A stretch of 8,286 nucleotides of DNA from positions 1-8,286 of the forward strand of contig JALWNJ010000017.1 of the NCBI GenBank assembly GCA_026995955.1. Direction: 5' to 3'. This document shows positions 6,497 to 8,286 of this stretch, piece by piece (the first letter of the stretch is position 1; the number at the start of each line of letters is the position of its first letter). Source of the stretch: Gammaproteobacteria bacterium (GTDB taxonomy: Bacteria; Pseudomonadota; Gammaproteobacteria; J044). Made by a program: the position numbers and the translations under genes. The notes under the pieces are model-generated. The model had not been told where the DNA came from, did not search any database, and saw only the letters and a list, made by a program, of their open reading frames with translations.

Positions 6497-8286
6497 ATGA
6501 CCACCAGCGGCAAGATTACCCCCCAGGAAGCCCCCACCATCAGTGCCCTGTTCCGGGAACGGCTGCGGCGCACCCCGGATGCGGTGGCCTACCTGCAGTA
6601 CGACAATGGCACCAAGTCCTGGCAGCAGACCACCTGGCGCGAGATGGCGGTGGAGATCGGTCGCTGGCAGGCTGCGCTGCAAAAGGAGGGTCTGCAGCCC
6701 GGCGACCGGGTGGGCGTGATGCTGCGCAATTCCCGCGAGTGGGTGGTGTTCGACCAGGCGGCGGCCGGCCTGGGGCTGATCACCGTGCCGCTGTACACCG
6801 ACGACCGGCCCGACAATGTGGCCTGGATCGCGGCCAACTCCGGCATGAAGCTGCTGGTGGTGGACGGCCGCCGCCAGTGGCGGCGCCTGGCGCAGGCCAG
6901 CGACGGCCTGCCCAGCATCCAGCGCATCGTCAGCATCGGCAGCATCGACCCCGAGGACGAGCCGGAAGACCCGCGCCTGGAGTCGCTGGCCGACTGGCTG
7001 TTCGGCCTCTCCGGCGAGCTGGTCACCCGCACCGAGGGCGGCGACGAGCTGGCCACCATCGTCTACACCTCGGGCACCACCGGGCGCCCCAAGGGGGTGA
7101 TGCTGAGCCACACCAACATCATCTATAACGCCTGGGCCAGCAGCGAGTGTGCCGAGGTCGGCGAGGACGATGTGTTCCTCTCCTTCCTGCCGCTGTCGCA
7201 CATGCTGGAGCGCACCGGCGGCTACATGCTGCCCATGCTCACCGGCGCGCGGGTCGCCTTCGCCCGCTCGGTGGCGCAGCTGGGCGAGGACCTGCAGACC
7301 ATTCGGCCTACCGTGCTGGTGTCGGTGCCACGCATCTACGAGCGCGTGCACGGGCGCATCCGCGACGGGCTGGCAAAACAGCCGCCGATCAAGCGCCGCC
7401 TGTTCGACCTGGCCGTGTCGGTAGGCTGGCACCGCTTCGAGCATGGCCAGGGACGCGCCGGCTGGCATCCGAAGTTGCTGCTGTGGCCGCTGCTCGACCG
7501 GCTGGTGGCGAGCAAGATCCGGGAACGGCTGGGCGGGCGCATGCGCTTTGCCGTCTGCGGCGGCGCACCGCTCACTCCCGATGTGGCGCGGGTGTTCCTC
7601 GGCCTGGGCGTCAATGTGCTGCAGGGCTACGGGCTCACCGAGGCCAGCCCGGTCATCACCGTCAACCGGCCCGAGGACAATGTGCCCGAGAGCATCGGCC
7701 TGCCGCTGCCCGGCGTCGAGGTGCGACTGGGCGACAACGACGAGCTGCTCACCCGCAGCCCCAGCGTCATGCTGGGCTACTGGGAGAACGAGGAGGCCAC
7801 GCGCGCGGCCATCGACGACGATGGCTGGCTGCATTCCGGCGATCAGGCACGGGTGGACGAGGGCGGCCACTGGTACATCACCGGCCGCATCAAGGAGATC
7901 ATCGTCCTCAGCAACGGCGAGAAGGTGCCGCCGGCCGACATGGAGATGGCCATCGCCATGGACCCGCTGTTCGAGCAGGTGATGATCATCGGCGAGGGGC
8001 GTCCCTTCCTCTCCGCGCTGGCCGTGCTCAACGCCGAACAGTGGCAGGCCCTGGCCGCCGAGCTGGGGGTGGCGGCCGACGATCCTGCCGTGCTGGCCGA
8101 ACGGGCGGTGGAGAAGGCCCTGCTCGCGCGTCTGGGCGAGCAGATCCGCGACTTCCCCGGCTATGCCCAGGTGCGGCGACTGATTGCCACCCTCGACCCC
8201 TGGACCATCGACGACGGTCTGCTCACGCCGACCATGAAAATGAAGCGGGCACGCATCCTGGAGCGCTTCGGTGACCTCGGCATAGA
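6497..8286 (+). CDS. Long-chain fatty acid--CoA ligase (AMP-forming), 3' end cut by window edge
   Basis: The frame is open from 6497 to the window end, 596 codons without a stop; the family (FadD15-like, about 600 residues) suggests only a few residues are missing. It would activate fatty acids via an acyl-adenylate to acyl-CoA. Visible are the P-loop YTSGTTGRPKG (190-200), the PLSHMLERTGGY segment typical of long-chain enzymes, the adenine-site YGLTEAS (378-384), GWLHSGD (443-449; D449 contacts the ATP ribose), the hinge TGRIKEII, and the C-terminal catalytic Lys region PTMKMKR (K581 or K583). No signal peptide or membrane anchor is seen, so it is probably cytoplasmic or peripheral. GGAG lies 6 bases before the ATG; an in-frame ATG at 6425 would add 24 low-similarity residues and is disfavoured. 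Divergent from pfk-pyk; a PsrA-like palindrome lies upstream. Chain-length preference cannot be read. Confidence 0.94.
   Translation, partial: MTTSGKITPQEAPTISALFRERLRRTPDAVAYLQYDNGTKSWQQTTWREMAVEIGRWQAALQKEGLQPGDRVGVMLRNSREWVVFDQAAAGLGLITVPLYTDDRPDNVAWIAANSGMKLLVVDGRRQWRRLAQASDGLPSIQRIVSIGSIDPEDEPEDPRLESLADWLFGLSGELVTRTEGGDELATIVYTSGTTGRPKGVMLSHTNIIYNAWASSECAEVGEDDVFLSFLPLSHMLERTGGYMLPMLTGARVAFARSVAQLGEDLQTIRPTVLVSVPRIYERVHGRIRDGLAKQPPIKRRLFDLAVSVGWHRFEHGQGRAGWHPKLLLWPLLDRLVASKIRERLGGRMRFAVCGGAPLTPDVARVFLGLGVNVLQGYGLTEASPVITVNRPEDNVPESIGLPLPGVEVRLGDNDELLTRSPSVMLGYWENEEATRAAIDDDGWLHSGDQARVDEGGHWYITGRIKEIIVLSNGEKVPPADMEMAIAMDPLFEQVMIIGEGRPFLSALAVLNAEQWQALAAELGVAADDPAVLAERAVEKALLARLGEQIRDFPGYAQVRRLIATLDPWTIDDGLLTPTMKMKRARILERFGDLGI

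Noticed and set aside
5091..6500. A 469-codon open frame on the plus strand opposite pfk
   Set aside because: Antisense shadow of the phosphofructokinase gene with a biased, featureless translation; the minus-strand frame has the full PFK motif set.
6311..7870. A 519-codon minus-strand frame opposite the acyl-CoA synthetase
   Set aside because: Shadow frame: the plus strand encodes an intact adenylate-forming enzyme with all motifs in order through the same bases.

Overview
The window reads as ordinary chromosomal DNA from a GC-rich gammaproteobacterium. The reasons are a UbiK-type ubiquinone factor, a TorF-type putative porin, a sigma-54/NtrC-controlled glnK-amtB pair, and protein sequences close to gammaproteobacterial forms. 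A sulfur-oxidising or Chromatiales-like relative is a guess from the general look of the phosphofructokinase and the porin, and nothing in the window proves it. I see no mobile element, CRISPR array, tRNA or rRNA, and no wholly new system. The most interesting layer is regulatory.

Layout. Positions 1-630 (minus strand) hold ubiK followed by a thioredoxin/peroxiredoxin-like gene that runs off the left edge. The 227-bp gap at 631-857 separates ubiK from a divergent outer-membrane putative porin gene (858-1520, plus). It carries two adjacent NtrC-like palindromes and a sigma-54-like promoter. A strong hairpin terminator ends the porin gene. The next gap (1521-1783) contains a textbook nitrogen-control promoter: an NtrC palindrome, a perfect IHF-consensus match and a -24/-12 sigma-54 promoter, in that order. 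It drives glnK (PII protein, 1784-2122) and amtB (ammonium transporter, 2150-3424), which end at a second strong hairpin terminator.

Convergent to amtB on the minus strand is a two-gene glycolytic operon. It encodes a long, plant-like 6-phosphofructokinase (6278-4956) and a pyruvate kinase (4959-3523), joined by a 4-base ATGA stop/start overlap. Divergent from it, a long-chain acyl-CoA synthetase gene starts at 6497 and runs off the right edge with only a few residues missing. The 218-bp gap between them holds two perfect palindromes that look like repressor operators, one close to each gene.

How the parts fit together: porin, GlnK and AmtB form a probable nitrogen-starvation module. The porin would sit in the outer membrane, AmtB would carry ammonium across the inner membrane, and GlnK would gate AmtB and report nitrogen status. 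The right half concerns carbon flux: the two irreversible steps of lower glycolysis are co-expressed, beside a fatty-acid activation gene that may answer to an acyl-CoA-responsive repressor.
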